64,000 nucleotides of DNA from Agarophyton chilense (taxonomy: Eukaryota; Rhodophyta; Florideophyceae; Gracilariales; Gracilariaceae): positions 434,001 through 498,000 of the forward strand of contig JARGXX010000022.1 of the NCBI GenBank assembly GCA_030374765.1, read 5' to 3'. Positions 20,456-31,696 of this stretch are shown in pieces; positions within the stretch are counted from its first letter, which is position 1, and each line of letters begins with the position of its first letter. The notes under the pieces were generated by a model that worked only from the letters and a program-made list of their open reading frames with translations, ran no database searches and had not been told where the DNA came from. A program made the translations under genes and the position numbers.

Positions 20456-22042
20456 TGTCGTTTCTTTTCTTTTCTGCTTGTTGTTTTTGCCCCATTCGCT
20501 CGCATATGCCCTTGCCTTGTTTGTTGTTCGCACCGCCATCAGAGGGAACGTGGTCATGAGAGTGAACCTTCCGCAATCTAATTGAATTCTCACCTTGTAG
20601 CACTGCATCATTCAACCCCGGATATTTGCTGCTCGTTTGTGCCTTTTTTCTTCCTTGTAACTTTCGCTGCCTTTACGGGTATTTCACTAGCCATGTGACC
20701 ACCCATGCAGTGTACTGGGCCCGTGCTTGGGTCCCGTACTCACCTTTGCCAATGATGGCAACGCTATCAGTTTTGCTGCCCCGTTGCATCCGCCGTGCTG
20801 CTCTTGGTGGCAGCCTTCTGAAGAGCGTTTTTGTGTGTCGCACATTTTGGGTTTCCGCCGTTGCTTTCCGTTTATTTGGCATAAGCGGCAGCTGCGCTCC
20901 CGCATCTCACTCAGCCAAGTCTCCTGCACTGCCCAATATTTGGGGACATGAACACTGTGTCAAGAGTTGTTTGTTCACCGTGTACATACACACCGCTGGC
21001 TATTTCCCGTTGCTAGCTTGGTAGCAATGTCACACATTTGAATGTATCACCAACATTTCATTGGGCCCTTCGTAGCTCGTGTTATTATGAAGGAGTGCCT
21101 TCATCCTACCTAAGTGGTCAGCTTTCTCCTGTTAGTTTCCCCCAAGCCGAGCTTTTGGCCGCCATAGAAAGTGCACTTACAGTATCTACTGTAACGGGAA
21201 ATTCCTCTCTTGTAAGAGCTAGTTCTGATTCCCCCCTACGCGAAGCCTGTAAAAAAGTGTTAAAAAATGCGTTGATTACATTTGGAGGCCAATTTGGCAA
21301 TGCCAGTATTCAGCCTACGTTCAGCCTAAGCTGAGATAACAATTTCGATTCTCACACAACATTTAACGAGGAGCCTTGTAGTGCTGGTCCTTCCCAACGA
21401 TCATGGCTTGAGTTGTGTCCACACGACAACGCCCGAGTATAGGCACATTCAGGTTTATGAAGCGGTGCCAGTCTCAAGTGCGCACTTATTTGTTCCGACG
21501 CATTGCCTTTCCAAATGCTGGCCTCAGGGATATCAAGCGGTTTGCGTAAGGAACAGTTTGAACGCAGCTTGGAGTGGAACCGCCGCTAATCGTCGAAATT
21601 TTACGAGGTGGGCCTTCAAGTTCTTTTTGGTGCCCAGATTTTGTAGCAAGGACGGAAGAATAGAAAAACTATTGAGCAATTGGCTTCGGATGTGGAGTGT
21701 TCTGCCAGAATTTTCGTAGAGGAACATAGCGGTCAGCGCACGCGCTCAGCACTCTTTTCGAGGGCTGCTGCATGCAAGACCACTCCTCGAAAGCACTGCA
21801 CCATACTTGTGGGGTTAACTGAAACAGATCACTATGCACTCCAGTTCTGATCCAAGGTGCACATTTGTTTTGAAATTGGAAGGCACATTTCGTAAACCCA
21901 AGGGATAATGCGTCGCATGACTCTATGTCGGCAGCTCTGATTTCTTATCTGAGCCATACCTGGTGCATCTTAGGGCCAAACTTTGTCTCTAGTTGGATAT
22001 GGAAACGATATTTCCTAATCACCTTCTGGCCAAGATCTTGGT
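20456..22042. other. Convergent intergenic region, AhpC-like to SPY
   Basis: Both flanking genes end here. A plus-strand open frame at 21038-21334 (98 codons) and a minus-strand one at 20882-20740 (short, basic, followed by a GTGAGT donor-like site) match nothing I know. Either could be a small exon or chance. Nothing else is recognised. Confidence 0.3.
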
Positions 22043-24967
22043 TTACTCGTTTGAGATTGTCACAGAACTATCATTCGTGACACGGATGTTGATGCTGGGG
22101 GTTTCCTTGGACAATTTATTGTCCCCAAGCTCCGAGGAATCCTTGACAGACTCCTCTTCGTCCGAACTATCACAACTCGAGCGACATGGAGGGGTCGTGG
22201 AACCGATGGACTCTTCTCCTTGCCAAGGTACTGAGCCTGAGAGAACTTTTTCACATTCTGTGCTGAGAGGTATCGGAGTGACTTCCTCTGCAACCTTACC
22301 ACCCTGCTCAGTCCACATTCCGCAAAACATCTTCTCAACATTGCGCATGTATCTGTCCCCGAGCCCAAGTGGACTTTCCATCATATCGGTGCGTAGTGAG
22401 CTTCGAATGGCCTTGAGGCGCGCCAAGTCTGTGCCCAAGCCGACAGCTTTTTCAATGTAATCTTCCTCCGTATACGCAATGAATTCTGTATGGCCAATTG
22501 CAGTTAGCAATGATACACCGACATTGTGCGCATGGTCGCCATTTTCGGGCCGCGTGCCCATAGTGATGACTGGCACGCCCATGAAGAGAGCCTCACAGGT
22601 TGTCGTCGTCCCGGCATACGGAAATGGGTCTAGTCCGACATCGACATGTGAATACACCTGTAGGTGTGATTTGGTGGATGGTATCAAAGGAACAAGATCT
22701 AACCTCTCAGAGCAAACTCCATGAATCGCAAATAGTTCTTCCATTCGCCTTTTGGCAGTTGAGGCCGCAAAGGGCTTTGCTTTGAGCAACAAACGTGAGT
22801 TAGGAACACGTTTCAAAATTGACGCCCACAGGCGTATAGTCCGCGACTGCACTTTTGCAAGCACATTAAATGAACCGAACGTGATAATACCGCCGGACGT
22901 TTCGGACGGTGGGTCACTGGGCTCTTGAGGTGCTTCCAAAGCCGGTGTGTAACAAAGAAAAACGTCAGGCAGTCGCCACAGCTTCTCCGAAAATTGCTGG
23001 GACGTGTTGTGCGGGTCGACCGCGCCATCGGTCACCCGATAGTGTATAGTGCTCAGCCCAGTGGTGTTTGGGTAACCAATCCACGTGACCTGAATCGGTG
23101 CGAGCCGTAATGCCATAATGTCAAGACGATTGTTAGCTGTATGCCCGGCTAGCTCCACCAAAATATCAATCTTATCATCAACAATGAGCTTTGCAGCTGC
23201 AGAAGCCGTGAGACTCCATATGTTGCGCCATCGATCCTTCAGCAGTTTCTGAAAACGAATTGTCTTGGCGTCCGGCTGTGCAACATTTGCGTACGCATAC
23301 ACTTCGAAGCCCGTTGGGTCATACTTCTGGAGCAGAACCTGAGCAAAATAGCTGACGGAATGCGTGAAAAAGTCAGGAGAAATGTACCCGATTCGAAACG
23401 GACAGTCGGTGCCCGGACCTCGAGGTCGGCTCGGATGTGGACGAGGGGGGTTTTCCAAACAACGAAGCAAGTGCAGGGCAATAGGGTTGTCCGTGTGGGA
23501 ACCGTTCGCAGCCTGAATAATTTCACCATCAATGCGCTTTTGAAATGCAGTTCCCCATGCGTGATGCTGCTCGTGAACCTGTGCCTTACTCCAATGTTCG
23601 CTGTAGTTTAAGGCATGTAAGCGGTTCTGAGCGGCCATGTCAGCGCGTGGATCGATATCGGAACATCGCTCGTAGTGGGTGATTGCGAGATCAATCTCAC
23701 CTTGATCTCTTAGCAGAACGCCAATATTATTATAGGCTTCAGCGTAACGCGGCGATATGGAGTTGGCAGTTCGCAGATGTTCGGTTGCCGAATCGATATC
23801 ACCCAAAAGTGTGTACACAACGGCAATATTATTATGAGTTTGATGATGGCGACGATCACATTGAAGGGCACGCTTGTAGCACTCAAGCGCCTGGTGCATG
23901 TTTCCGAGCTCCTTGTGTACGACACCTAGATTATTGTGAGCCTCAGTTAGTCGTGGGTTAAATTGAACAGCAAGATTGTACGAGAGTAGTGCGCGTTCCA
24001 ACTTTCCAGTCTCGGCGTAGAGCACGCCAAGGTTGTAGTGAGCGTCGGAAAAGCAAGGCTGGAGAGCAAGAGCGCGCTTGTAGAGTTTCTTGGCGAGTTT
24101 AGGTTCGGAGTGCTTGATAGCAGTACCCTTTTCGCACAAAGCGACGGCCAGGTTACTCTTGGCCAGTTCATAGTTAGGATTGCAAGAAAGAGCTTTTTCA
24201 TATGCACACATGGCAAGATCAGCGTTACCATCGTTTCTATGCAGCACTCCAAGATTGCACCAGGCTTCGACGTGCGAGGCGTTGTGCTTGAGACATTGGT
24301 CGTAGTACATTCGAGCTTTTTTTGTGCGCGACGTGTCTGCATGGGCCACAGCCATATTGTACATAGCCTGGGCATATGTAGGACACACGTCCAAAGCCTC
24401 CGAGTAATGCTTCAAGGCGTCAGCCGGTAAACCAGCCATCTTCAAGCGCACGCCCACGTCGGTGAGCAATGCGGCTAGCTGTGTTGGTAATGATGCATCG
24501 TGCGTCGGAGAAGAAACATTAAAAGCACGTCTCAACAAATGCAAAGCCTCAGGCAAGTGCACCGGGTTGTTGGACAAAATGGTAGCCAATGCCTGCAAAG
24601 CAGGAACAAAATCAGGCGCGGCACGTAAGGCGCTTCGCAACGAATCCTCAGCGTCGGCGGGTCGCGAATGCGCCACATGGACGGCAGCCAGCTGCACAAG
24701 CGCCGGGGCGTACTGCACGTGGGCGGGGGTGAGAAAGGACAAGGCGGTGGTGACAACACGCTCGGCAGCGGCGTGACGCCCTCGCGCAGATAGAAAGGAG
24801 GCCTGGGCAAGCAAGGCGTCGACGGAAGGGACGGTGGCAGACGCTGGCGACGAGGACGCGGATGTAGACGGAGACATGGCGGGTGGGGGCGACGACCGGA
24901 CAGACGCGCGACGTCGCGGCGTACCCGGCGGCGTCGCTAACTCTGGCGCAGACTGGCCATCACACAA
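22043..24967 (-). CDS. SPY: SPINDLY-type protein O-fucosyltransferase (TPR-GT41)
   Basis: This is a complete single-exon gene of 974 residues. SPY-type GT41 enzymes modify Ser/Thr of nuclear and cytosolic proteins; plant SPY transfers fucose from GDP-fucose. The first ~45 residues are Ser/Pro-rich and probably disordered. TPR repeats follow from about 50 to 470 (for example AEAWCNLGVLHRNDGNADLA-like and AEAYNNIGVLLRDQGEIDLA-like units). The catalytic half starts near 535: FRIGYISPDFFTHSVSYF, then ILVELAGHTANNRLDIMALR, IQVTWIGYPNTTGL, GSFNVLAKV, and LDPFPYAGTTTTCEALFMGV with HAHNVGVSLL, which favours the SPY over the SEC/OGT branch. The last ~75 residues are an acidic Ser/Asp/Glu tail. It is divergent from the Sel1 gene, 902 bases apart. 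Confidence 0.93.
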   Translation of the reverse strand: MCDGQSAPELATPPGTPRRRASVRSSPPPAMSPSTSASSSPASATVPSVDALLAQASFLSARGRHAAAERVVTTALSFLTPAHVQYAPALVQLAAVHVAHSRPADAEDSLRSALRAAPDFVPALQALATILSNNPVHLPEALHLLRRAFNVSSPTHDASLPTQLAALLTDVGVRLKMAGLPADALKHYSEALDVCPTYAQAMYNMAVAHADTSRTKKARMYYDQCLKHNASHVEAWCNLGVLHRNDGNADLAMCAYEKALSCNPNYELAKSNLAVALCEKGTAIKHSEPKLAKKLYKRALALQPCFSDAHYNLGVLYAETGKLERALLSYNLAVQFNPRLTEAHNNLGVVHKELGNMHQALECYKRALQCDRRHHQTHNNIAVVYTLLGDIDSATEHLRTANSISPRYAEAYNNIGVLLRDQGEIDLAITHYERCSDIDPRADMAAQNRLHALNYSEHWSKAQVHEQHHAWGTAFQKRIDGEIIQAANGSHTDNPIALHLLRCLENPPRPHPSRPRGPGTDCPFRIGYISPDFFTHSVSYFAQVLLQKYDPTGFEVYAYANVAQPDAKTIRFQKLLKDRWRNIWSLTASAAAKLIVDDKIDILVELAGHTANNRLDIMALRLAPIQVTWIGYPNTTGLSTIHYRVTDGAVDPHNTSQQFSEKLWRLPDVFLCYTPALEAPQEPSDPPSETSGGIITFGSFNVLAKVQSRTIRLWASILKRVPNSRLLLKAKPFAASTAKRRMEELFAIHGVCSERLDLVPLIPSTKSHLQVYSHVDVGLDPFPYAGTTTTCEALFMGVPVITMGTRPENGDHAHNVGVSLLTAIGHTEFIAYTEEDYIEKAVGLGTDLARLKAIRSSLRTDMMESPLGLGDRYMRNVEKMFCGMWTEQGGKVAEEVTPIPLSTECEKVLSGSVPWQGEESIGSTTPPCRSSCDSSDEEESVKDSSELGDNKLSKETPSINIRVTNDSSVTISNE

Positions 24968-25869
24968 ACAAGCAGCGCGCGTCGCGTTGGTTCGGGCGCG
25001 GCGCTGTGATTGGATGTTTCATATTTTCGTTTGGTTGCCGACGACCGATGGCGCGCAAGCCATCTCTTTGGCGCTTTCCCGCTCTCTTCTTCAAGCCAAA
25101 CAGAAACACAGCCGCCAGCCGCCAGCTCTGGCGGCGATGCACCCAGCCCCACCATCGCGCCCGCTTTCTCTCGTCATAGCCATGCGTTCGCTTCTTCCAC
25201 ATCAAATCAAAGCGCGCTTCGAATGATGCCGCCGCACCGCACACGCTATAAAGATAATCGAACTGTATGTATATCACATTCCAACGATTAATCCTTACCT
25301 CTCTTCTCCTCCGTCGCTCCACCGCGTCGCTCCACCGCCCGTGCACAGCGTTTGGTTGAAGCGCCGCATACTGCTCTCGCAGCACGCCGAGCACCACATT
25401 AATGTTCGTCTCAAAAACTCCTTGCTTGCAACTCTACCGCAGTTTTCTGCTCCACCCTGTAAACTATTTGTCCCCGTACTACGTACTACCCTTGCAACCC
25501 CCCATGCATCCGGAACCGTGCCTCATCGCTGAAAACATTTCACCTTTTCTCTGCATTGCATACCGTTTGCAACGCGGTCCTGCTATGTTCTTGTATCATG
25601 CCCTCCAAGCACTTCGTGTCACCAATAACGCTCAAACAAAATCTGAGCTGATTTCCTACCCACGGTTGGCATTTGATCTGCCCCTTTTTGTCTGGTGTTC
25701 GCCACCCACAACCCATCTTATTGCCACCCGCCCCATAAATTACAACTTAATCCTTCAGTCATAACTTTTCGTTGCTTCCCAATCTGTTTTCCCTGCACAT
25801 TCTCGCTCTCCCCACTCAGGTACAAGCGCAGCAATATATGCGTCTAGCCAACCAATACTTGCTTCCGCC
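24968..25869. other. Divergent promoter region of SPY and Sel1 genes
   Basis: No gene is recognised. GCTATAAAGATAA near 25246 is a possible TATA element for the plus-strand gene, with pyrimidine-rich sequence between about 25270 and 25560. Several short open frames here look like chance. Confidence 0.4.
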
Positions 25870-28800
25870 ATGTCGCTCGCCAACCTCGCCGAGAATCCCT
25901 TCATCATCATAGCCGCGTACATTGCCGCATTTCTACCGTGGACCGCCTTTTCCGCAAAAGACTTCATTAGTTCCAAGTGGAAAACCGTGCGAACAACTCG
26001 TCGGGAGGGCTACATTAATCTCATCTTTTCGATCGTACCGGCTGGCTACATTCTGTTTTACTGTGTCATTCAAGTGAAGGGCAATGAATTCTCAGAAATG
26101 GCTGCAGCCATGGTTGCGATGCTATTCGCTTTGCTCCATGCTAGTCGCACTATCTGGGGGCTGTGGCAGCTAAATTACTTCCGCTACTGGTGTAAAACGA
26201 GCATTGAAGCCCTTGATGCTATGGGAATTGAATATCGTCTTTACAAAAAACAGTATACGGACGCTGCGCAGATTGCTGACCGCATGCTTGTCAATGATTC
26301 TATCATTGACAATCAGCTTCTGCATGGAAACACCCTTTGTTACCTTCGATATGGAAAACACCATCAACAAAAAGACGATATTCTTGTCAAACAGAACGCT
26401 ATCGATGCATACACTCAACCAAGTAGCTCTATTTGTTGTTGTTCTCGAAACCAGCGTCAGTTAGAGCTGAGAATGCCAAAGTTAAGGCGGGATTCGCTGA
26501 TATACCAAAGGCTGCAGAGGCCCCTATCCTGCGTGACATTACCATCTCTAATCTGGGACTACTTAGGATTCTTGGAGTGTCTTCTGGTCTGGATCCTTGA
26601 ATTCTCTTATTTTGCAGCATTGTGCGTTTTTTTCTGCTCCGTCGCATTTGCCGATGTCGTACGTTACTCCGTCGGACTACAGACAAGCGGAAAAATAAAC
26701 CAGGTTCCTCTACAACCGGAGGAAGTTTGGTTAAATTGGTCCGTTGTCTTTGCTGCCCAAGGAATGAAAGAATGGATATCATCTTTCAAGATTGCGAAAG
26801 ATCCAGATACCCACAACCTTTCAGATCACGATGTATCAGCAAATATTCGTGAGCAACGATCGGCATACTTCGCCTCTGAAGTCCTTGCGTCCGCTGTGAT
26901 GCAATTATGGCCAGAGCTGTCCAACTCAACGTCAACTTCGATGAGCCCGTTTTTCTGGAACCTGTGGAATGAAGAAAGTCAAATGGCCCATGGGAGGCTC
27001 GTTAAGGATGAACTTCTCAAGAACGCAGTGCTAACTGGGAAAGGCTTGCCATTCGGAATTCCCCACAGAATGAAAAGATTGACCCAGAGGCCCAAAGACC
27101 GTGTAAGCTATCGGATCTATCATCGACATCTAAGCAGTGTGAAGGCTGGTCTATCAATACGGGATGAATTTTGCGCCCAGATCGATGACTTCAATGTAGA
27201 GAAGCTGGAGTGGTTGACAATAACCCTCAACCTTGGGAATGTTGCTTTGCAGAACCCAATGAATCAAAGTCCCGGAAGCGATGACAGTGACACGGCTTCA
27301 GAGATTATCGAAGATCGTGGGAAACATTCTCGAGCCCCTGCAGACGATAACACTCAGGCGTTAGCGAATCTAAGAAATCAACTGAACTGGTTTCCTTCTG
27401 AAAATACGACGACTTGTCAATTTGCAGAAGGCCACGAGACGCAGGTTGCAAGAGTTTCTTCGAGAAACATCATACCCCTTTCATTTCCTATGTCTTGGCG
27501 CTGGCAATCATTGTTATCTGGTAATAGACATGTTTTGAAAGTTGGAGAAATGATCGATGCTTGGCTGTCGTTGAGTGCTGGAGATGGGATAGCGTTTCTT
27601 TTGGAAGTGAATCCAATATGGAAAGACATTTCTCAAGGAGTGTTGCCAAATTACAACCCCATCCGCATTCCGCAAACCAATTCTTTAAGTAAAAGTGGTG
27701 ATAACACCTATCCAGCGCCTAAATCCACGGACAACTGCTATAACCTTCATGAGGTACACACAGAGCTGGAACAAAGGCGATTGCGATATCACTTTGCAGA
27801 TGAGAAATACTTAAAGAAGAATCTGAACCAGTTTATGACCTTTATGGGCTACAGGATGGAGTCGGTTCGAACTGGAGTAGCGCAATGGTTGTACCAGAAC
27901 AGGGAGACTATTTCCGAGATCAACACGCCACTGTTCGCCGTGAAGATGTGTAATATGCATGTGCTGTATCGCTGCAAAATCAGCACAGAGCTTTCCACAG
28001 TGATTCGAGGGGAGGATGTGAAGCTCGCGCTGAAAAACAGGTGTGTGCAGACCAGGTTGGTTTGGGAACTGCAGGAGCAAATCGAGGAGACTTTGAGACC
28101 GGTAGTTGACGATGAGGAGGAATCTAGGGCCCCAACCAAAGGTCCTGGCAGTGCAAAATCTATTCTGCAATGCATTCTTTCGTTTCCCTCGTTGCAGATC
28201 GAGACCCACCATAGAAACTGTTACGAACCCGGCTTTTCTCATTTTGATTCTCATGTAATTCAGTTAGAGTCCACTGGCGAGACTTGTGATTCTGGCCAGC
28301 GTAAGTGCGACTCTTTCAGAACAGTTGAGGTGCGCATAGTTCCCATTTGCGCTCCACAAGACTGTGCGATCGTGCTAAGATTTCATTCAAACGATCCCTA
28401 CCATCGCCTGATTACGTCGTTGGCGATCAAGTGGGACGATCGGTCCAGGCACTTCAAATGGGAATTTTGGCGAGATGCGTTTCTCGGGAGGCTTGAAGGA
28501 CGGGAGACTTGGAGAAAGGATCATTTTTCCAAAGACGTGGACCTGTTCGTGACGAAGGGGCGATTGGATGCCCAATTTTGCAATGTGACCACCCCAACCG
28601 GAGAATCTTTTCCTGTATGGAAAGGGTGGATGCCGTTCAGGTTCGAGTTTTGCAAGTTTGAAGTAGAGAACAGTGGTTTGCTACGGCAGCAGCTGCGAGT
28701 TCGTACGCAGACCTCGACTTCGGCGGAGGAAGGCAGCATGCCGCAATTGGTAAGCATCTTGTCAGGCATAAAGCAACATGTGGTGCGGTATGAAGACGTA

Positions 28801-31026
28801 CAGGCAAGAGTTCTTAAGCATGCCATGTTATTGGTCCGTAGCGCGCTGCCGTCTTACGCAGTTCGTTTCCAACGTGCCGAAGGTTACGTAGACTGTGCAC
28901 CTGTTTCGCAAGAAGACTTGCTGACGCTTGCTGATCGACTGAGCAATGAAGTCGAATGTGATGTGGAGAGGGTAGCTCTGTTGTACGAATCAGCCGCGTT
29001 AGAACACGGGCGGGTCGACGAGGGACGTGAACCGTTGTCTAAGTGTCTCGAGTTTTTGCTGCGGCGGGGATCGGTGACAAATACGCCAAAACGAGTTGTA
29101 AACGTGATGACGCGATACATGGCTTCTGTTCTTCCAGAGGGTGAGAAAAGCACGTCCAAGATATCGAGTAGTAGGCGAAAAATACTGCTGGAAGTAGTGT
29201 ATCCAGCTTGCGAAAGGCTTGTGACGAAATATGGCCTTCGTCTGCGACAACTGGAGCGGGTGCAGGAAAAGCTTTTTCGGTGCTTGCTGCTTATGCAGCT
29301 TTGTGATAGAAGAATCAAGAACACGGGCAAGATACGCTCTCTAATGGAGGTAATTCTGATGGCTTCGCAGAGCAGTACTTATTTGCTGCCCACATACGCT
29401 GATTCTTTCGGGCATCCAGCCGAGAGAGATGGTGAAGAAGAAGGTGCAGTGAAGAAAGTGCCACTGCCAGACAAGGAGGATTTTCGCGTGAAGCATCTGA
29501 TTCTTGAGATGGCGGTGCGTTACCTGCCAAGGGACAGAGATGTACTGAATTCTCTTGGCAAGTTACTGTCCGGGGGTGCGTTTGGGGTGCGCAGAGATGC
29601 AGCACGAGCCAAGGCACTGTACGAACGAGCGTTGTTAGAGGATGAAAGGGCTATATTGGCGGGGGGAGTAAGCGTGGGTCAGAACACGATTGAGGGTGGG
29701 CACATCGATGCCATGTACAATTTGGCCAACTTGCTGGCGACAGGGGCTGACGGAGTGCCGCAAGACGCGCCGCGGGCAGTGCTGTTGTACGAGCGGGCGA
29801 TAGCGGTGGGCGGTCATGCCGGGGCTATGTCGAAACTTGGCAACTTGCTGAGCCGCGGGGCACCTGGGGTGCAAGTGAACGGGGCAAATGCTATGAAACT
29901 GTACGAACGTGCCATCGAGGAAGGCGGTCGAACAGACGCCATGTACTACCTGGCAAACCTGTTGACGGTGGGGGCGGCAGGGGTGGACGTGAACTTTGAT
30001 CGAGCGGAGGAGCTGTTGGAGTTTGCCATAGTGCAATACGGAAACACGGATGCAATGGTAACGCTGGCTTGGCTGCTGAGCAGCCGGTCGGTGTGGTGCA
30101 CGGAGGCGGACGGGGAGCGCGCAGTGAAGCTGTTCGAGCGCGCCATCAAGGAGGACGGGCGGCTAGACGCCATGTACTACCTGGGCAAGCTGCTGTGCAA
30201 GGGGTACCGCGGGGTGGAGGCTGACGCGGCGCGCGCGTTTGAACTGTTCGAGAAGGCGACCAACGAGGGCGGACGCACCGAAGCTATGGTAGGATTGGCG
30301 CTTCTTCTGAGCAGCGGCAGCGACGGCGTGGAACAAAACGCGCAAAAGGCTGTGACTTTGTACGAACGCGCTATCAAAGAAGGCAGTCAGACAGATGCCA
30401 TGTACAACCTGGCGCTTCTTCTTGCGAGCGGCGCCGACGGCGTACGTGCGCAACCACGACGCGCACAGCGGCTATTGGAGCGCGCTATCGCGCAGAGCGG
30501 ACGCACGGACGCCATGCTCGGGCTGGCGTGGCTGCTATCAGGCGGGGCGGGCGGGGCGGACGACACGGAAGACACGGAAAACACGAACGGTGAGGAAGAG
30601 ACGGACGGCGCACAAGAGGAACAGAAACAGGCGGATCGTGACGCGGCCCGCGCAGTACGGTTGTACGAGACGGTATTGCAACGTGAAGGATGTACCAATC
30701 TGTACGCCGTACACGCGTTGGCGCGTCTGCTTGAGCAGGGCGCGGACGGAGTGACGGCGGACGGGGCGCGCGCGGCGCGGCTGCTGGAGTGGGCGTTAAG
30801 CATGCGCGGCGACGGTGACACGCTTCGCCGGCTGCATCGACTGCGCGAACGCGGCGCCCCGGGCTTGGCGCCGGACTTGTCTGCTGCCGCGCGCTTGCGG
30901 CGGCTGGCCGACGCTGCCGGTCTGCGCCTCGATGACAAGCACCAAGCAGCCGGGGCTGTGCAAGACTTCTCCGGGACTGGGCGCGCTGTAGGCGAAGAGG
31001 GAATACACACGACGTACAACACGTAG
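25870..31026 (+). CDS. Large membrane protein with C-terminal Sel1-like repeats
   Basis: This is one uninterrupted frame of 1,718 residues. Four hydrophobic stretches lie near the N-terminus (about 9-28, 48-70, 75-97 and 236-265), suggesting a membrane anchor. Residues about 280-1200 form a long region I cannot assign. From about 1210 to 1690 there are 10-11 Sel1-like repeats of about 38 residues, typified by MYNLANLLATGADGV and then A-x-LYERAI. One repeat contains an acidic insertion. Sel1 repeats are alpha-solenoids that usually scaffold protein complexes, such as ERAD in yeast Hrd3. No ERAD partner is seen here, so function is open. The ATG at 25870 follows GCTTCCGCC. The repeat-coding DNA becomes more GC-rich toward the end. 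Confidence 0.85.
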   Translation: MSLANLAENPFIIIAAYIAAFLPWTAFSAKDFISSKWKTVRTTRREGYINLIFSIVPAGYILFYCVIQVKGNEFSEMAAAMVAMLFALLHASRTIWGLWQLNYFRYWCKTSIEALDAMGIEYRLYKKQYTDAAQIADRMLVNDSIIDNQLLHGNTLCYLRYGKHHQQKDDILVKQNAIDAYTQPSSSICCCSRNQRQLELRMPKLRRDSLIYQRLQRPLSCVTLPSLIWDYLGFLECLLVWILEFSYFAALCVFFCSVAFADVVRYSVGLQTSGKINQVPLQPEEVWLNWSVVFAAQGMKEWISSFKIAKDPDTHNLSDHDVSANIREQRSAYFASEVLASAVMQLWPELSNSTSTSMSPFFWNLWNEESQMAHGRLVKDELLKNAVLTGKGLPFGIPHRMKRLTQRPKDRVSYRIYHRHLSSVKAGLSIRDEFCAQIDDFNVEKLEWLTITLNLGNVALQNPMNQSPGSDDSDTASEIIEDRGKHSRAPADDNTQALANLRNQLNWFPSENTTTCQFAEGHETQVARVSSRNIIPLSFPMSWRWQSLLSGNRHVLKVGEMIDAWLSLSAGDGIAFLLEVNPIWKDISQGVLPNYNPIRIPQTNSLSKSGDNTYPAPKSTDNCYNLHEVHTELEQRRLRYHFADEKYLKKNLNQFMTFMGYRMESVRTGVAQWLYQNRETISEINTPLFAVKMCNMHVLYRCKISTELSTVIRGEDVKLALKNRCVQTRLVWELQEQIEETLRPVVDDEEESRAPTKGPGSAKSILQCILSFPSLQIETHHRNCYEPGFSHFDSHVIQLESTGETCDSGQRKCDSFRTVEVRIVPICAPQDCAIVLRFHSNDPYHRLITSLAIKWDDRSRHFKWEFWRDAFLGRLEGRETWRKDHFSKDVDLFVTKGRLDAQFCNVTTPTGESFPVWKGWMPFRFEFCKFEVENSGLLRQQLRVRTQTSTSAEEGSMPQLVSILSGIKQHVVRYEDVQARVLKHAMLLVRSALPSYAVRFQRAEGYVDCAPVSQEDLLTLADRLSNEVECDVERVALLYESAALEHGRVDEGREPLSKCLEFLLRRGSVTNTPKRVVNVMTRYMASVLPEGEKSTSKISSSRRKILLEVVYPACERLVTKYGLRLRQLERVQEKLFRCLLLMQLCDRRIKNTGKIRSLMEVILMASQSSTYLLPTYADSFGHPAERDGEEEGAVKKVPLPDKEDFRVKHLILEMAVRYLPRDRDVLNSLGKLLSGGAFGVRRDAARAKALYERALLEDERAILAGGVSVGQNTIEGGHIDAMYNLANLLATGADGVPQDAPRAVLLYERAIAVGGHAGAMSKLGNLLSRGAPGVQVNGANAMKLYERAIEEGGRTDAMYYLANLLTVGAAGVDVNFDRAEELLEFAIVQYGNTDAMVTLAWLLSSRSVWCTEADGERAVKLFERAIKEDGRLDAMYYLGKLLCKGYRGVEADAARAFELFEKATNEGGRTEAMVGLALLLSSGSDGVEQNAQKAVTLYERAIKEGSQTDAMYNLALLLASGADGVRAQPRRAQRLLERAIAQSGRTDAMLGLAWLLSGGAGGADDTEDTENTNGEEETDGAQEEQKQADRDAARAVRLYETVLQREGCTNLYAVHALARLLEQGADGVTADGARAARLLEWALSMRGDGDTLRRLHRLRERGAPGLAPDLSAAARLRRLADAAGLRLDDKHQAAGAVQDFSGTGRAVGEEGIHTTYNT

Positions 31027-31299
31027 CAGAATGATTAAATTTTGACCAATAAGAATACGTTCCAATTCAGAGCGCACTTCCCGCCACATCTTCCTGACGC
31101 GAATAGGATCATCTTCTCACCCTTCTGCGCCAATCCTCTCTGGTTCTCATTTCAAAATCCAAACCCACGAGTAGTCTCGCGCCAAGTCAAAACGCAGAAG
31201 CGTCAATGTAGACAATGTGCCGAGTCTAGCAAAATTTCGAAAACGTTGGCGCCAAAACTTTTGATGAAAAGAGTGCGAATACGACGCGTCAACATTGAG
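31027..31299. other. 3' flank of the Sel1 gene
   Basis: Unique-looking sequence between the stop codon and the copia insertion; nothing recognised. Confidence 0.4.
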
Positions 31300-31304
31300 G
31301 TACA

Positions 31305-31641
31305 TGACGATCTCTTCGCTGGCGGGTCCTTTGCGTTGGCACGGCGGTGAGCGCGGCCCGGCACGGTATCGAAAGAAAACCTGGAAGGTCGTAGGATAAG
31401 TTGTAAGAACAAGGATGTAGAAGACCAGAGCTGACAACAGCTTCTGTACGCAGCCGGGCACGAACAATCGTGTTACCTTAGCTGCTTATCTTCTTTATTC
31501 CTTGGGTCTTGTCTCCCACATGGGTCATATTACTAGCGAGCTCACTAGGAGCTTAAGTAAAATTCAAACTACCTATGTGGTCCACAATTGCAGCCCTAGC
31601 GGGCCTCTGACGCAAGTACCACTGTCAGCCTGACATGCACA
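31305..31641 (-). repeat. Copia element 3' LTR
   Basis: 337 bases, TG...CA ends, paired with 37043-37379. It is the 3' LTR because the coding parts read on the minus strand. Confidence 0.92.
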
Positions 31642-31696
31642 CTCCCTCCACTTGCGGAAGCGGCACGATTGGGCATCCAATTTGAAAAAGAATACC

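Noticed and set aside
20673-20882. First exon of a gene on the minus strand (basic start, GTGAGT donor-like site)
   Set aside because: No acceptor or second exon was found before the AhpC-like gene, and the basic composition is not diagnostic.
24960-25397. A gene in the SPY-Sel1 promoter region
   Set aside because: Several overlapping frames on both strands with Arg/Ala/Pro-rich composition look like chance openness in GC-rich DNA.
29521-30930. CRISPR-like or satellite tandem repeat
   Set aside because: The periodicity of about 114 bases is the coding of 38-residue Sel1 repeats, with divergent third positions.
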